Positions 23,594 through 36,169 of a stretch of 64,000 nt of DNA are shown piece by piece. How positions within the stretch are numbered: the stretch's first letter is position 1; each line of letters begins with the position of its first letter. A program made the translations under genes and the position numbers. This DNA comes from Hordeum vulgare subsp. vulgare (Eukaryota; Streptophyta; Magnoliopsida; Poales; Poaceae): positions 325,336,581 to 325,400,580 of the forward strand of contig NC_058518.1 in NCBI RefSeq assembly GCF_904849725.1, written 5' to 3'. The notes beneath the pieces are model-generated. The model ran no database searches, had not been told where the DNA came from, and worked only from the letters and a program-made list of their open reading frames with translations.

Positions 23594-26500
23594 ATGGCTC
23601 ACGCAACAGTCACCCTGAATTTTAATACGTTCCTAGACAAAGCTAAGTTGAAAGATGATGGAAGCAACTTTGTAGACTGGGATCGTAATCTTAAGTTGAT
23701 CCTACAAGCTGGGAAGAAGGATTATGTCCTTAATTCTGCGCTAGGAGATGAACCACCCGCTACGACTGACCAGGATGTTAAGAACGCTTGGTTAACACAT
23801 AAGGAGGACTACTCAGTAGTTCAATGTGCAGTCTTGTATGGCATAGAACCGGGACTTCAACGTTGATTTGAGCGTCATGGATCATATGAGATGTTCCAGG
23901 AGTTGAAGTTTATCTTTCAGAAGAACGCCCGGATCGAGAGGTATGAGACCTCCGATAAATTCTATGCTTGCAAGATGGAGGAGAATTCGTGTGTCAGTGA
24001 ACATGTGCTCAAAATGTCTGGGTACTCAAACCGTCTAGCTGAGCTGGGGATTGAACTCCCGCAAGAGGCTATCACTGACAGAATTCTTCAATCACTGCCG
24101 CCAAGCTATAAGGGCTTTGTGTTGAACTACAACATGCAAGGGATGAACAAGTCACCCGGCGAGTTGTTTGCGATGCTGAAAGTCGCAGAGTCTGAACTCC
24201 GTAAAGAGCATCAAGTGTTGATGGTGAATAAGACCACTAGTTTCAAGAGAAATGGCAAAGGCAAGAAGGGTAATTCAAAGAAGATCGGCAAGCCTGTTGC
24301 CAATCCGACGAAGAAACCCGAAGCTGGACCTAAGCCTGAAACAGAGTGCTACTATTGCAAGGGTCTGGGTCACTGGAAGCGCAACTGCCCCAAGTATCTG
24401 GCTGATAAGAAGGCGGCCAAAGAAAAATCAGGTATATTTGATATACATGTTATTGATGTGTACTTAACCGGCTCTCATAGTAGTGCCTGGGTATTCGATA
24501 CCGGTTCTTTTTCTCATATTTGCAACTCGAAACAGGAAATGCAGAATAGGCGAAGGCTGGCGAAAGCTGAAGTGACGATGCGCGTAGGAAATGGTTCCAA
24601 GGTTGATGCAATCGCCGTCGGCACAGTTTCACTTCAGTTACCATCGGGATTAGTTATGAACTTGAATAATTGTTATTTAGTGCCTGCGTTGAGCATGAGC
24701 ATTATATCTGGATCTTGTTTATTGTGAGACGGTTACTCTTTTAAGTCAGAGAATAATGGTTGTCCTATTTCTATGAGTAACATCTTTTATGGTCATGCAC
24801 CCAATGTGAGAGGATTGTTCATATTGAATCTTGATAGTGATACACATATACATAACATTGAGACCTAAAGAGTTAGAGTTAACAATGATAGCGCCATGTT
24901 TTTGTGGCACTGCCGCTTAGGTCATATTGGTGTAAACCGCATGAAGAAACTCCATACCGATGGACTTTTGGAGTCACTTGACTTTGATTCACTTGACACG
25001 TGCGAACTATGCCTCATGGGAAAGATGAGTAAAACTCCGTTCTCCGGAACAATGGAGCGTGCCAGTGACTTGTTGGAAATCATACATACCGATGTGTGCG
25101 GTCCGATGAGCGTGGAGGCACGCGGCGGATATCGTTATTTTCTCACCCTCATTGACGATTTGAGTAGATATGGTTATGTCTACTTAATGTAGCACAAGTC
25201 TGAAGCATTTGAAAAGTTCAAGCAATTTCAGAGTGAAGTTGAAAATCATTGTAACAAGAAGATCAAGTTCCTACGGTCTGATCGTGGGGGTGAATATCTG
25301 AGTTTCGAGTTTGGTGCTCACTTAAGACAATGTGGAATTGTTTCACAGTTGACACCACCTGGAACACCACAACGTAATGGTGTGTCCGAACGTCGTAATC
25401 GTACTTTATTAGAAATGGTGCGATCTATGATGTCTCTTACCTATTTGCCGTTATCGTTTTGGGGTTATGCATTAGACACAGCTGCATTCACTTTAAATAG
25501 GGCACCATCAAAATCCGTTGAGACAACACCATACGAACTGTGGTATGGCAAAAGGCCAAAGTTGTCGTTTCTTAAAGTTTGGGGATGTGATGCTTATGTC
25601 AAAAAGCTTCAGCCTGAAAAGCTGGAACCCAAAGCGGAAAAGTGCGTCTTCATAGGTTACCCAAAAGAGACAGTTGGGTACACCTTCTATCTCAAATCCG
25701 AGGGCAAAGTGTTTGTTGCTAAAAACGGAGCTTTTCTCGAGAAGGAATTTCTCTCGAGAGAATTGAGTGTGAGGAAGATAGAACTTGATGAGGTTGTCGA
25801 ACCTCTCATCCCTCTGGATGGTGGCGCAGGGCAAGGGGAAACCCCTGTCGTTGCGACGCCGGTTGGGGAGGAAGTTAATGATGATGATCATGAAACTCCG
25901 GTTCAAGTTCCTATTGAACCACGCAGGTCGACGAGACCACGTGCTGCTCCAGAGTGGTACGGTAATCCCGTTTTGTCAATCATGTTGTTAGACACCAATG
26001 AACCTCCAAATTATGAAGAAGCAATGGTGGGCCCAGATTCCAACAAATGGCTGGAGGCCATGAAGTCCGAGATAGGATCCATGTATGAAAACAAAGTGTG
26101 GACTTTGGAAGTACTACCTGAGGGCCGCAAGGCCATTCAGAACAAATGGATCTTTAAGAAGAAGACGGACGCTGACGGCAATGTGACCGTTTATAAAGCT
26201 CGACTTGTGGCAAAGGGTTTTTCACAAGTTCAAGGAGTTGACTACGATGATACATTCTCACCCGTAGCGATGCTTAAGTCCGTCAGAATCATGTTAGCAA
26301 TAGCTGCATTTTTCGATTATGAAATCTGGCAGATGGATGTCAAAACGGCGTTCCTTAACGGTTTCCTTAAGGAAGAGTTGTATATGATGCAACCCGAAGG
26401 TTTTGTCGATCCTAAGAATGCTAACAAGGTGTGCAAGCTCCAGCGATCCATTTATGGACTGGTGCAAGCATCTCGGAGTTGGAACAAACGCTTTGATGAG

Positions 26501-27574
26501 GTGATCAAAGCATTTGGGTTTATACAAGTGGTTGGAGAATCTTGTATTTACAAGAAAGTGACTGGGAGCTCTGTGGCGTTTCTAATATTATATGCGGATG
26601 ACATATTGCTGATTGGAAACAACGTAGAGTTTTTGGAGAGAATAAAGGATTACTTGAATAAAAGTTTCTCTATGAAGGACCTAGGAGAAGCTGCTTACAT
26701 TCTAGGCATTAAGATCTACAGGGATAGATCGAAACGCCTGATAGGACTTTCACAAAGCACATACCTTGATAAAGTTTTGAAGAGGTTCAAAATGGAACAG
26801 TCCAAGAAAGGGTTCTTGCCGGTTTTACAAGGTACGAGATTGAGTAAGACTCAGTGCCCAGCAACTGATAAGGATAGAGAGCATATGAGCACCGTCCCCT
26901 ATGCTTCAGCCATAGGTTCTATCATGTATGCAATGTTGTGCACTAGACCGGACGTTAGCCTGGCCATAAGTATGGCAGGCAGGTTCCAGAGTAATCCAGG
27001 AGTGGATCACTGGACGGCGGTCAAGAGTATCCTGAAGTACCTGAAAAGGACTAAGGAGATGTTTCTCGTGTATGGAGGTGACGAAGAGCTCGCCGTAAAG
27101 GGTTACGTCGATGCAAGCTTTGACACGGATCCGGACGACTCTAAGTCGCAGACCGGATACGTATTTATTCTTAATGGGGGTGCGGTAAGCTGGTGCAGTT
27201 CCAAGCAAAGCATCGTAGCTGATTCTACATGTGAAGCGGAGTACATGGCTGCCTCGGAGGCGGCTAAGGAGGGTGTCTGGATGAAGCAGTTCATGACGGA
27301 TCTTGGAGTGGTGCCAAGCGCACTGAATCCAATAACCTTGTTCTGTGACAACACGGGTGCCATTGCCTTAGCAAAGGAACCACGGTTTCACAAGAAGACG
27401 AGACACATCAAACGACGCTTCAACCTCATCCGCGACTACGTCGAAGGGGAGGACGTAAATATATGCAAAGTGCACACGGATCTGAATGTAGCAGACCCAC
27501 TGACTAAACCTCTTCCACGGGCAAAGCATGATCAACACCAGAACTGTATGGGTGTTAGATTTATTACAATGTAA
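23594..27574 (+). pseudogene. gag-pol of the Angela-type element (one frame, four stop codons)
   Basis: A single reading frame from ATG 23594 to the TAA at 27572, interrupted only by stops at 23864 (TGA), 24725 (TGA), 24866 (TAA) and 25190 (TAG); no frameshift. In order: gag; zinc knuckle CYYCKGLGHWKRNC (near 24350); protease WVFDTGSFSH (24490); GAG-pre-integrase HCRLGHIGVNRMKKL with CELC; integrase D (HTDVCGP), D (LRSDRGGEYL), E (RNGVSERRNRT); RT with YADDILLIG (near 26590, usually YVDD); RNase H (GYVDASFDTD, AEYMAASEAAKEGVW). As it stands it cannot make a full polyprotein. Confidence 0.93.
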
Positions 27575-27611
27575 TTCGCATGATGATGTGAGGGCTAGAT
27601 TATTGACTCTA

Positions 27612-27626
27612 GTGCAAGTGGGAGAC
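27612..27626 (+). other. Polypurine tract of the Angela-type element
   Basis: GTGCAAGTGGGAGAC directly before the 3' LTR, the BARE1-type PPT. Confidence 0.8.
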
Positions 27627-29448
27627 TCTTGGAATTATGACCTAGAAGCAATAATAAATATAGTTATTATTATAATTCCTGTATCAAGATAATCGTTTAT
27701 TATCCATGCTATAATTGTATTGAATGAAGACTTATATACATGTGTGGATACATAGACAAAACACTGTCCCTAGCAAGTCTCTAGTTGGCTAGCCAGTTGA
27801 TCAAAGATAGTCAGGGTCTTCTGATTATATACAAGGTGTTGTTGCTTGATAACTGGATCACGTCATTAGGAGAATCACGTGATGGACTAGACCCAAACTA
27901 ATAGACATAGCATGTTGATCGTGTCATTTTGTTGCTACTGTTTTCTGCGTGTCAAGTATTTGTTCCTATGACCATGAGATCATATAACTCACTGACACCG
28001 GAGGAATGCTTTGTGTGTATCAAACTTCGCAATGTAACTGGGTGACTATAAAGATGCTCTACAGGTATCTCCGAAGGTGTTCGTTGAGTTAGTATGGATC
28101 TAGACTGGGATTTGTCACTCCGTGTGACGGAGAGGTATCTCGGGGCCCACTCGGTAATACAACATCACACACAAGCCTTGCAAGCAATGTGACTTAGTGT
28201 AAGTTGCGGGATCTTGTATTACAGAACGAGTAAAGAGACTTGCCGGTAAACGAGATTGAAATAGGTATACGGATACTGACGATCGAATCTCGGGCAAGTA
28301 ACATACCGAAGGACAAAGGGAATGACATACGGGATTATATGAATCCTTGGCACTGAGGTTCAAACGATAAGATCTTCGTAGAATATGTGGGATCCAATAT
28401 GGGCATCCAGGTCCAGCTATTGGATATTGACCGAGGAGTCACTCGGGTCATGTCTACATAGTTCTCGAACCCGCAGGGTCTGCACACTTAAGGTTCGACG
28501 TTGTTTTATGCGTATTTGAGTTATATGGTTGGTTACCAAATGTTGTTCGGAGTCCCGGATGAGATCATGGACGTCACGAGGGTTTCCGGAATGGTCCGGA
28601 AACGAAGATTGATATATAGGATGACCTCATTTGATTACCGGAAGGTTTTCGGAGTTACCGGGAATGTACCGGGAATGACGAATGGGTTCCGGATGTTCAC
28701 CGGGGGGGCGACCCACCCCGGGGAAGCCCATAGGCCTTGGGGTGGCGCACCAGCCCTTGGTGGGCTGGTGGGACAGCCCAAGAGGGCCCTATGCGCCAAG
28801 CATAGAAAATCAAAGAGAAAAGAAAAAAAGGAGGTGGGAAAGGAGAGAAGGACTCCACTTTCCAATCCTAGTTGGACTAGGATTGGAGGAGGACTCCTCC
28901 TCCCTTGGTGGCGCATCCCTTGGGGCTCCTTGAGCCTCAAGGCAAGCCTCCCCTCCCTCCTCCTATATATATGGAGCAATTAGGGCTGATTTGAGACAAC
29001 TTTTCCAAGGCAGCCCGACCACATAACTCCACGGTTTTACCTCTAGATCGCGTCTCTGCGGAGCTCGGGCAGAGCCCTGCCGAGATTAGATCATCACCAA
29101 CCTCCGGAGCACCGTCATGCTGCCGGAGAACTCTTCTACCTCTCCGTCTCCCTTGCTGGATCAAGAAGGCCAAGATCATCGTTGAGCTATACGTGTGCTG
29201 AACGCGGAGGTGCTGTCCGTTCGGCACTAGATCGTGGGACGGATCGCGGGACGGTTTGTGGGACGGTTCGCGGGGCTGATCGAGGGACGTGAGGACATTC
29301 CACTACATCAACCGCGTTCACTAACGCTTCTGCTGTGCGATCTACAAGGGTACGTAGATCGGAAATCCCCTCTCGTAGATGGACATCACCATGTTAGGTC
29401 TTCGTGCGCGTAGGAAATTTTTTGTTTCCCATGCGACGTTCCCCAACA
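27627..29448 (+). repeat. 3' LTR of the Angela-type element
   Basis: 1822 bp; starts TCTTGG (TG mutated to TC) and ends CCCCAACA. TATA near 28964. Followed by TSD AGTTG at 29449-29453. Confidence 0.95.
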
Positions 29449-30130
29449 AGTTGAACAGGGACCGGACGTCCGGAGAAGGATGGAAGTCCGAGTTATTCGA
29501 CTCAAACTTCTGTGGTGCAAGATTCCGGTTTTCCGAAAGGGGACGGACGTCCGGCCCTCGGACGTCCGGAGGGAGCCAGAAGTCCGAGTTATATGGCTCA
29601 AGTTCTTTTGGTGCAGAGCTCTGGATTTCCGAAGCTGGTCGGTCGACCGGTCCTCGGATGTACGGAGGGAGCCGGAAGTCCGAGTTATATGGCTCAAGTT
29701 CTTCTGGTGCAGAGCTCCGGATTTCCGAGGCTGGTCGGTCGTCCGACCCTCGGACGTCCGGAGGAGGCCGGATGTCCGAGGCATTAGTTCTGTTTTGAGA
29801 TAAGAGCAGAGTGGTGAAGATGTGGTATGAGCAGAAAAGTAGAGATGTAGTATGAGCAAATTCATCGCAAAACCTGTGATCCCCTCTTAATAGTGCGGGA
29901 TCCCTATACTCAAGAATAGTAAACTTTAAAGGATAGTCTACATCATCTTTTCTCAATCCCGAGCCTTCTTGACATATAAGTCCCGATCTTCTTAGACCAC
30001 CTTGGCACATAATTCTCAATCTACTAAAGTACTTGCCATCCTGAGATACACTCAACAAATAGGATTAGTTTCCTATGTATGTGTTGTCATTAACACCAAA
30101 GGTCGATTAGGGGCATGACATGCACTTTCA
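29449..30130 (-). repeat. 3' LTR of element C, remaining part
   Basis: It resumes after Angela with GAACAGGGACCGG and ends at TTTCA (30130), which on the minus strand is the LTR start TGAAAGTGCATG. It contains several CGGACGTCCG-type palindromes (29461-29782). It matches 42515-43190. Confidence 0.92.
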
Positions 30131-30541
30131 ATCTCCCCCTTTTTGGTAGTTGATGACAACATATAATAGGTCTCAAAATATTTAACATACATTATAGCCT
30201 TGGATAGGTTTAGTACGGAGCTCCCCCTTAGTATGTGCATGATAAAATATCGGAGCTCCCTTTTAATGTGTGTATCGAAAATATCATGTGACTTATCATG
30301 TGACTTAGTAAAGATAATGGATCATAATAGAAGTAGTGGAGCAAAACATAATAGCCTATGATGATATCATAGCAATCCATAGCAATCACACTATTCATAA
30401 GTAGCCATACATGGGTTTATCCATTACATTACACAAACATGCAAATTGAGACTAAATCTCCAAAGACTAAAAACTACGATACATTACTCCCCCTTTGGCA
30501 CCAAGTACCAAAAATGGAGGCACCAACAGCATCAACCATGC
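30131..30541 (-). other. PPT and 3' untranslated region of element C
   Basis: On the minus strand AAAAAGGGGGAGAT (30131-30144) is the PPT next to the 3' LTR. The rest is non-coding. Two further purine runs (GGGGGAGC type near 30222; AAAGGGGGAGTAAT near 30485) resemble extra PPTs, a known Sirevirus trait. Confidence 0.7.
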
Positions 30542-32104
30542 TCAGAGATCATCAGCATCATCATCATCATCATCCTCATCGTCAGGCAAGCCACTGCCAC
30601 CAGCCTCGTCAAGAAAATCAGCCCACTCAGGACCAGATGGGAAACCGAAGTCAGAAGGAGGAGCAGCAGGAAGGGCCTCGTCGTCACTCACATCAAGAGC
30701 GCCCGAGTCTCTCAGACGAGCCTTGAGGGCATTCTTGGAGGAGATGAGGCGAGAAACCACATCATGAGTTTGACCACACTGGAAAGAGAAGGCCTTCATC
30801 ATAGCAGAATGTGCCTTGCCAATGAATTTGGCAAAGTGACCGAGAGGAGTTGGGCTGGATGAAGGGGTTGCTGACCAGGTAGCAGTGCGGCGAGTGGAGG
30901 TGGATGATGGGGTTTTCTTGGGAGCATAGTTATCCGTCATGTGAGCGGGAATGACCCACTTGTGATGTGTGTGAGTGACAGCAACAGTGAATTCAGCAAC
31001 ATGGTTAATAAAAGCCTGGATGAAGGGGGCATGAGGGAAGGCTCGCTTGTATTGAAAACTAGCAAGCCGACTCTCATGCCATAGAAAGTGAGGCACATTA
31101 ATTTTGCTCTTGGGGTGCTAGTACAAATGTGACATGATGTCAATACAGTAGCCACTTCAAGATCCCTTATCACCCATCTTAGGATAGATGGTGCGGATAA
31201 GACACTGAAAGATGATAAAGTAGGGCGAGCGCCAGATGGACACTTGGTTAAGATCCTTCATTCGTTCGTCTGCATCTAGTTCACGGAGTGGTTTGAGAAG
31301 ATACCCACACGCCTCAATTGGCTTATGTGCATGGTTAGGATCATTCTTATGGATTTTGAAACCGGAGTTGGGGAAACCAAGTGCGGAAACAATCTCATCA
31401 TAAGAGGTTGTGAACTGAACGTCAGAGGTTATCCAGCTAACAGTGTTGTTTGGACCAAAGAAACATGTGGCATAAAACTGGTGAATAGCAGCAGCGTTAA
31501 AATCGCGATGAAAAGCAAAGGGGGCAGCAAGCCCTGATGACTCAATGAGCTCAACGGCACCCGGGTATTTTGCCGGGTGCGTGCGAATATGCTCAACATC
31601 TATAAAGTGATGGACAGAGAGACCCTTAGGAACTATGACCGTAGTGAAGATGTCCGCCTGGACGTTTGTGCGGAAACGTGAGTCCATAGAGTCACGTACA
31701 ACAGAGAATTGATCAACGTCGCAGCGGAAAGTGAGGTAGGAAGACTTAGCAACCGTGGTGAAGTTCTTGACTTCACGACCTAAAGTAGCAGGAGGTTCAA
31801 GTGAGATGCGACGAGCTTCACCTTCGGGCTGTTTAGGAGGAGGTGGTGGCATATAGGAGGGCCTGCGAGTCCCAGGCTTTGGCATAGACTTCCGAAGGGC
31901 GGACTGTTCTGCACTGTCCTCTGCTGCAAGCTCATCCTCGAAGTCAGAGCCATCAGACAATGAGGGGAGCTGTTGAGGCGGAGGACTCCGGGAAGTCCAT
32001 TTGAAGGGACGACGTTGCCCTTCCGAGTCCAACCCCGTGCCAGTAGGGGCACGAGCGGATGAGCCAGCAGTGTCCTTCCGGGCGGCGTGCTTAATCTTGG
32101 GCAT
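30542..32104 (-). pseudogene. Third ORF of element C (after pol), two in-frame stops
   Basis: The frame is open from 32230. The likely start is MPKIKHAARK at 32104, after a GC-rich leader. The frame continues to 30542 across a TGA (31157) and a TAG about 40 bp further on, so it was once about 520 codons. The N-terminal third is low-complexity and proline-rich. The middle (NAAAIHQFYATCFFGPNN, WITSDVQFTTSYDEIVSALG) resembles, from memory, the putative plant transposon protein/ATHILA ORF1-type domain. The C terminus is acidic (DDEDDDDDDADDL), encoded by an ATC microsatellite. I see no membrane segment, so the usual label env-like is not supported. Confidence 0.6.
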
Positions 32105-32407
32105 GATGAACAAAAGCCTACACGGATGGAAACCCAATGGGGAACGGTCATGGTCAAACCATATGAACGAACACGTGGACTTGGGAGAAAAGGGAACCAA
32201 ACGCGAGGGGAACGGAGAAGATACCTGCACATCGAGAGAGGAGAGGAAGGGGAGACTGATCCCGCGGGGGAGATCGGATCCCGCGGAGGGGATCAGCCAG
32301 ATCCCAGAGGTGGCGGCGCGGGCGAGCTCCCCTGGTGCTGGCGGCGGCGGCGGCTGGGAGAAAAGGAGGCGCGTGGGGGCTAGGGCAAGGCCCAGCCCAC
32401 ACCCTTC

Positions 32408-32545
32408 TATTTATAGGCCCCCTGATGTGTCGGACGTCCGACAGGCGTCGGACGTCCGGAGTGGATTTAGCCGTCGGACGACCAACACTGGCCGGACGTC
32501 CGGAATGAGTTTAGCCGTCGGACGTCCGAGACACGTCGGACGACC
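32408..32545 (-). promoter_or_regulatory. Internal promoter-like module of element C: palindromes plus TATA upstream of the third ORF
   Basis: Between pol (ends 32794) and the third ORF lie several CGGACGTCCG-type palindromes (about 32428-32545). They are followed on the minus strand by CCTATAAATAG (32408-32417) and a GC-rich leader to the ATG at 32104. This is the order found in the LTR of the same element. Promoter activity is inferred. Confidence 0.55.
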
Positions 32546-32793
32546 GAGAGAGGAGTAGGCAGAGGCTGATTCTGGAATTTGGATGATGAGATGATTTGTC
32601 ATGGTTTATCACAAAGAACACGAACACAGTTGGCTACAAGAATTACATATACTACTTGTGGACAGAAGTTGATTTATGTATATTTTGTAAGATCAAAACA
32701 CAGAATTATGACGTAAGTCCTAGTGACTCCCCCTAAATGCATGCCCACATTAAGACAAGAACATAATGTGAGTGCGTGTATGTGTGCAAGATT

Positions 32794-35700
32794 TCAAGTT
32801 ATGTTATCAAGCTCCAAGATACTAAGTTCACACCTAAGTTGACAGAACCTTGCTACACTAAGTGGCTTGGTGAAAATGTCAGCGAGCTGCATGTCGGTAC
32901 CCACATGGGTAATATCAATGTCACCCTTTGGCACATGGTCTCTCAAGAAATGGTACCTAATATCAATATGTTTTGTGCGAGGGTGATCAATGGGGTTCTC
33001 AGAGATCTTTATGGCACTTTCATTATCACAGAGAAGAGGCATGTGTCGTTACGTGATACCATAATCCTTTAGGGTTTGCCTCATCCATAGCAGTTGGGTT
33101 GCATAGCTTGCGGCTGTAATATATTCGGCCTCAGCCGTGGAGAGAGAAACACAATTCTGCTTTTTCGAGGACCAACTTACCAAGGAGCGTCCAATAAACT
33201 GACATGCACCGGAAGTGGATTTCCGTCCCACTTTGTCACCGGCCCAATCCGCATCGGAGTACCCAATAAGATCGAACTTTGCATCCTTAGGGTACCATAA
33301 GCCTAACTTTGGGGTCTGAACAAGGTATCTAAGAATATGCTTAACCGCCGTATGATGGCTTTCCCTAGGGGAAGCTTGAAATCTAGCACATATGCCTACA
33401 CTTAACATGATGTCCAGTCTAGATGCGCAAAGATAAAGTAACGAACCAATCATGGAGCGGTAAGTAGATGGGTCAAAAGGAATACCGTTGGTGTCTTCAT
33501 TTAGAACTACATCTGTGGCCATGGGTGTCTTCATTGGTTTAGCATTTGTCATATCAAATTTTTCAAGAATGTCCTTGAGGTACTTAGTTTGAGACAAGAA
33601 AACTCCTTCTTGAAATTGTTGTATTTGAAACCCAAGAAAGAACTTCAAGTCCGTGTTGAGTGACATCTCAAAGGTCTTGGTCATGGAGGCCGCAAACTTC
33701 TTGCATAAATGGATGTTAGGAGAACCAAAAATGATGTCATCTGCATAGATTTGGCATAAGATCAATCACCATTTTCCCTCTTAGTAAAAAGAGTGGGATC
33801 GATCACCCCCACCACAAAGCCATCATTGAGTAAGAACTTCTTAAGATGATCGTACCAAGCACGGGGTGCTTGTTTGAGGCCATACAGAGCCTTGTGAAGT
33901 TTGTATACATGGTCTTTTGTGGTGAGGGTCAACAAACCCAGGTGGTTGTGATACATATACCTCTTCTTGTAGAGGACCGTTAAGAAAAGCACTTTTCACA
34001 TCCATTTGATGCAAAGTAAAACCATTGAAAGCAGCATAGGCCAATAGAATGTGAATGGATTCAAGACGAGCAACAGGGGCGAAAGTCTCACCAAAGTCCA
34101 AACCTTCAACTTGGGAGTACCCCTGTGCTACTAACCTTGCCTTGTTGCGTAGGACGGTCCCATTCTCATCTTCCTTGTTCTTGAAGATCCATTTAGTTCC
34201 AATGACATTGTGTTCCTCAGTTGGTCGTTCTACCAATGACCATACTTCGTTGCATGTAAAAATGTTTAACTCTTCTTGCATAGCAAGGAGCGAGTCATTG
34301 TCACACAATGCATCCTGAACCCTGTGTGGCACGGTACTAGATACAAACGAAAAGTGAGCACGAAAGTTTGTTAATTGTTTACGAGTCACTCTACCTTCCC
34401 ACACGCCGGTGAGGATTTGATCAATATCAACACGACCGGCCACACGTGGCATGATGGAGGTCAGGGTTTCACGAGGTTCGAATTCGTTTCCATAATCAAG
34501 GTCCTCAACATATGGATCATTTACGTGCGGTGGCAGATATTCCTCTTTGCGTTGCACCTGTTGAGGTTCATCATCAAGCATATCCATACTTTGGTCTAGC
34601 CCTTGAAGATCAACTTGTTCTTGAGTGTGATCATAATGAGAGACATGTTCTCCCATTTGATCCTCAACAACTGGCATGATATGTGTGCTAGTATCTTGTG
34701 GAGGTACGGGCAGTGAACTGTCTTGAGGATGAGAAACACTCTCGTCATCTTCATCATCATCATGGGGTCTTTGTTCCATGGGAAGAAGTGCACCTACACC
34801 CATGTTCAAGATATCTTGCGAGGAATCTTCTTCACCTGCATCACTTAGATCAACTTGCTCCCCATGGGAGCGGTTAAATTCATCAAACGTTACGTCACAG
34901 GTTTCTATAACAAATCCAGTGGATTTGTTGTAGACTCTGTAGGCGTGAGAGTTTGATCCATAGCCAACAAAAATCCCTTCAGTTGTTTTGGATTGAAATT
35001 TTCCTAACCGTTCCCGTTTGTTGAGGATGAAACACTTGCATCCAAACACACGAAAGTACTTAACATTGGGCTTGTTCCCAGTTAGGAGCTCATATGGAGT
35101 CTTCTCCAATATTGATCGAAGGAAGAGCCGGTTTGATGCATGACATGCTGTGTTGACAGCCTCAGCCCAAAAACTATGTGGTGACTTGTATTCGTCTAAC
35201 ATGGACCTTGCCATTTCCACAAGTGTCCGGTTCTTCCTCTCTGCTACACCATTTTGCTGAGGGGTATAAGGTGCGGAGTACTGATGTTCAATTCCCTCAT
35301 CACTAAGAAATTCTTCTAGGGTGTAGTTCTTGAACTCGGAGCCATTATCACTTCTTATTGGCTTGATGTCCTTGTCAAACTTCCGCTGGACTTGTTTGGC
35401 AAAATCAATGAAGGTGATCTTCGTCTCGTCCTTGGACTTGAGAAAGAATACCCATGTGTATCTTGAGTAATCATCAACAATGACTAGGCCATAATTTTTC
35501 CCTCCAAGACTTGCCCATGAAGGAGGCCCAAATAGATCCACATGAAGGAGCTCTAACGGCCTTGAAGTGGATACAATGTTCTTGGGTGGATGTTTTGATT
35601 GATGTTGTTTCCCAGCTATGCATGCACTGCACACACGATCTTTCTTAAAAGATACATGTGTTAGTCCAAGGATGTGATTGTCGTTTAAGATATTTTGAAG

Positions 35701-36160
35701 ATTTCTCATGCCGACATGGGCGAGCCGGCGATGCCACAACCATCCCATGTCGGCCTTGGCCATTAGACAAGTTGTATGGAAGGTGCTCTCTTTCAAGAAA
35801 TCAACCGTGTAAAGGTTGCCATCCAACTCTCCAACAAAGGCCACTTCGAGACTGTCTCTCTTAAAGACTTTCACATCCGTTAGTCTGAATAATGTGTCAT
35901 AACCAACGGAAGCCAATTGGCGAACTGAAAGTAAATGATATTGAAGAGATTGGACAAGCATGACATTTGCAAGAGACATGTCATTAGTGATTGCCACCTT
36001 GCCCAACACAATTACCTGCCCTTTCGACCCTCCACCAAATACAATGCTCATGTATGGTCGAATGGCTTGCATGAAGTCATAGAGCAAGTTACTATCTCCG
36101 GTCATATGATTGGTGCATCCACTGTCGATCACCCATTTGGCTCCTCCGGAGAAAACAGCC
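32794..36160 (-). pseudogene. pol of element C: protease, integrase, RT, RNase H (frameshifted)
   Basis: The main open piece is 36132 to 33841: protease [16 protein letters not shown]-pre-integrase [13 protein letters not shown] with CSACIAGKQ, integrase D ([10 protein letters not shown]), D (IRSDNGSEF), E ([11 protein letters not shown]), an acidic linker, and the start of RT ([21 protein letters not shown]). Frame shifts near 33920 and 33765 lead to the YADDIIFG box (usually YVDD) and RNase H (GYSDADWAGD, ADIFTKPL), with a TAA at 33043. Non-functional. Confidence 0.85.
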
Positions 36161-36169
36161 TGTAACGAA

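Larger units (their letters stand above)
20517..29448 (+). mobile_element. Angela/BARE1/WIS-type Ty1/Copia element, complete with both LTRs
   Basis: LTRs are 20517-22338 and 27627-29448, both 1822 bp, with the BARE1-like start TGTTGGAATTATGCC. TSD AGTTG flanks it. The uninterrupted target is visible at about 42505-42520 in C's other LTR (GGAGTTGAACAGGG), confirming the boundaries. The two LTRs differ at about 57 positions by eye (about 3%). It has PBS, long leader, gag, pol and PPT in the normal order. Confidence 0.95.

Noticed and set aside
28501..28983. 160-codon ORF in the Angela 3' LTR (and shorter versions in the 5' LTR)
   Set aside because: It lies over the LTR promoter, is not preserved between the two LTRs, and has no known product.
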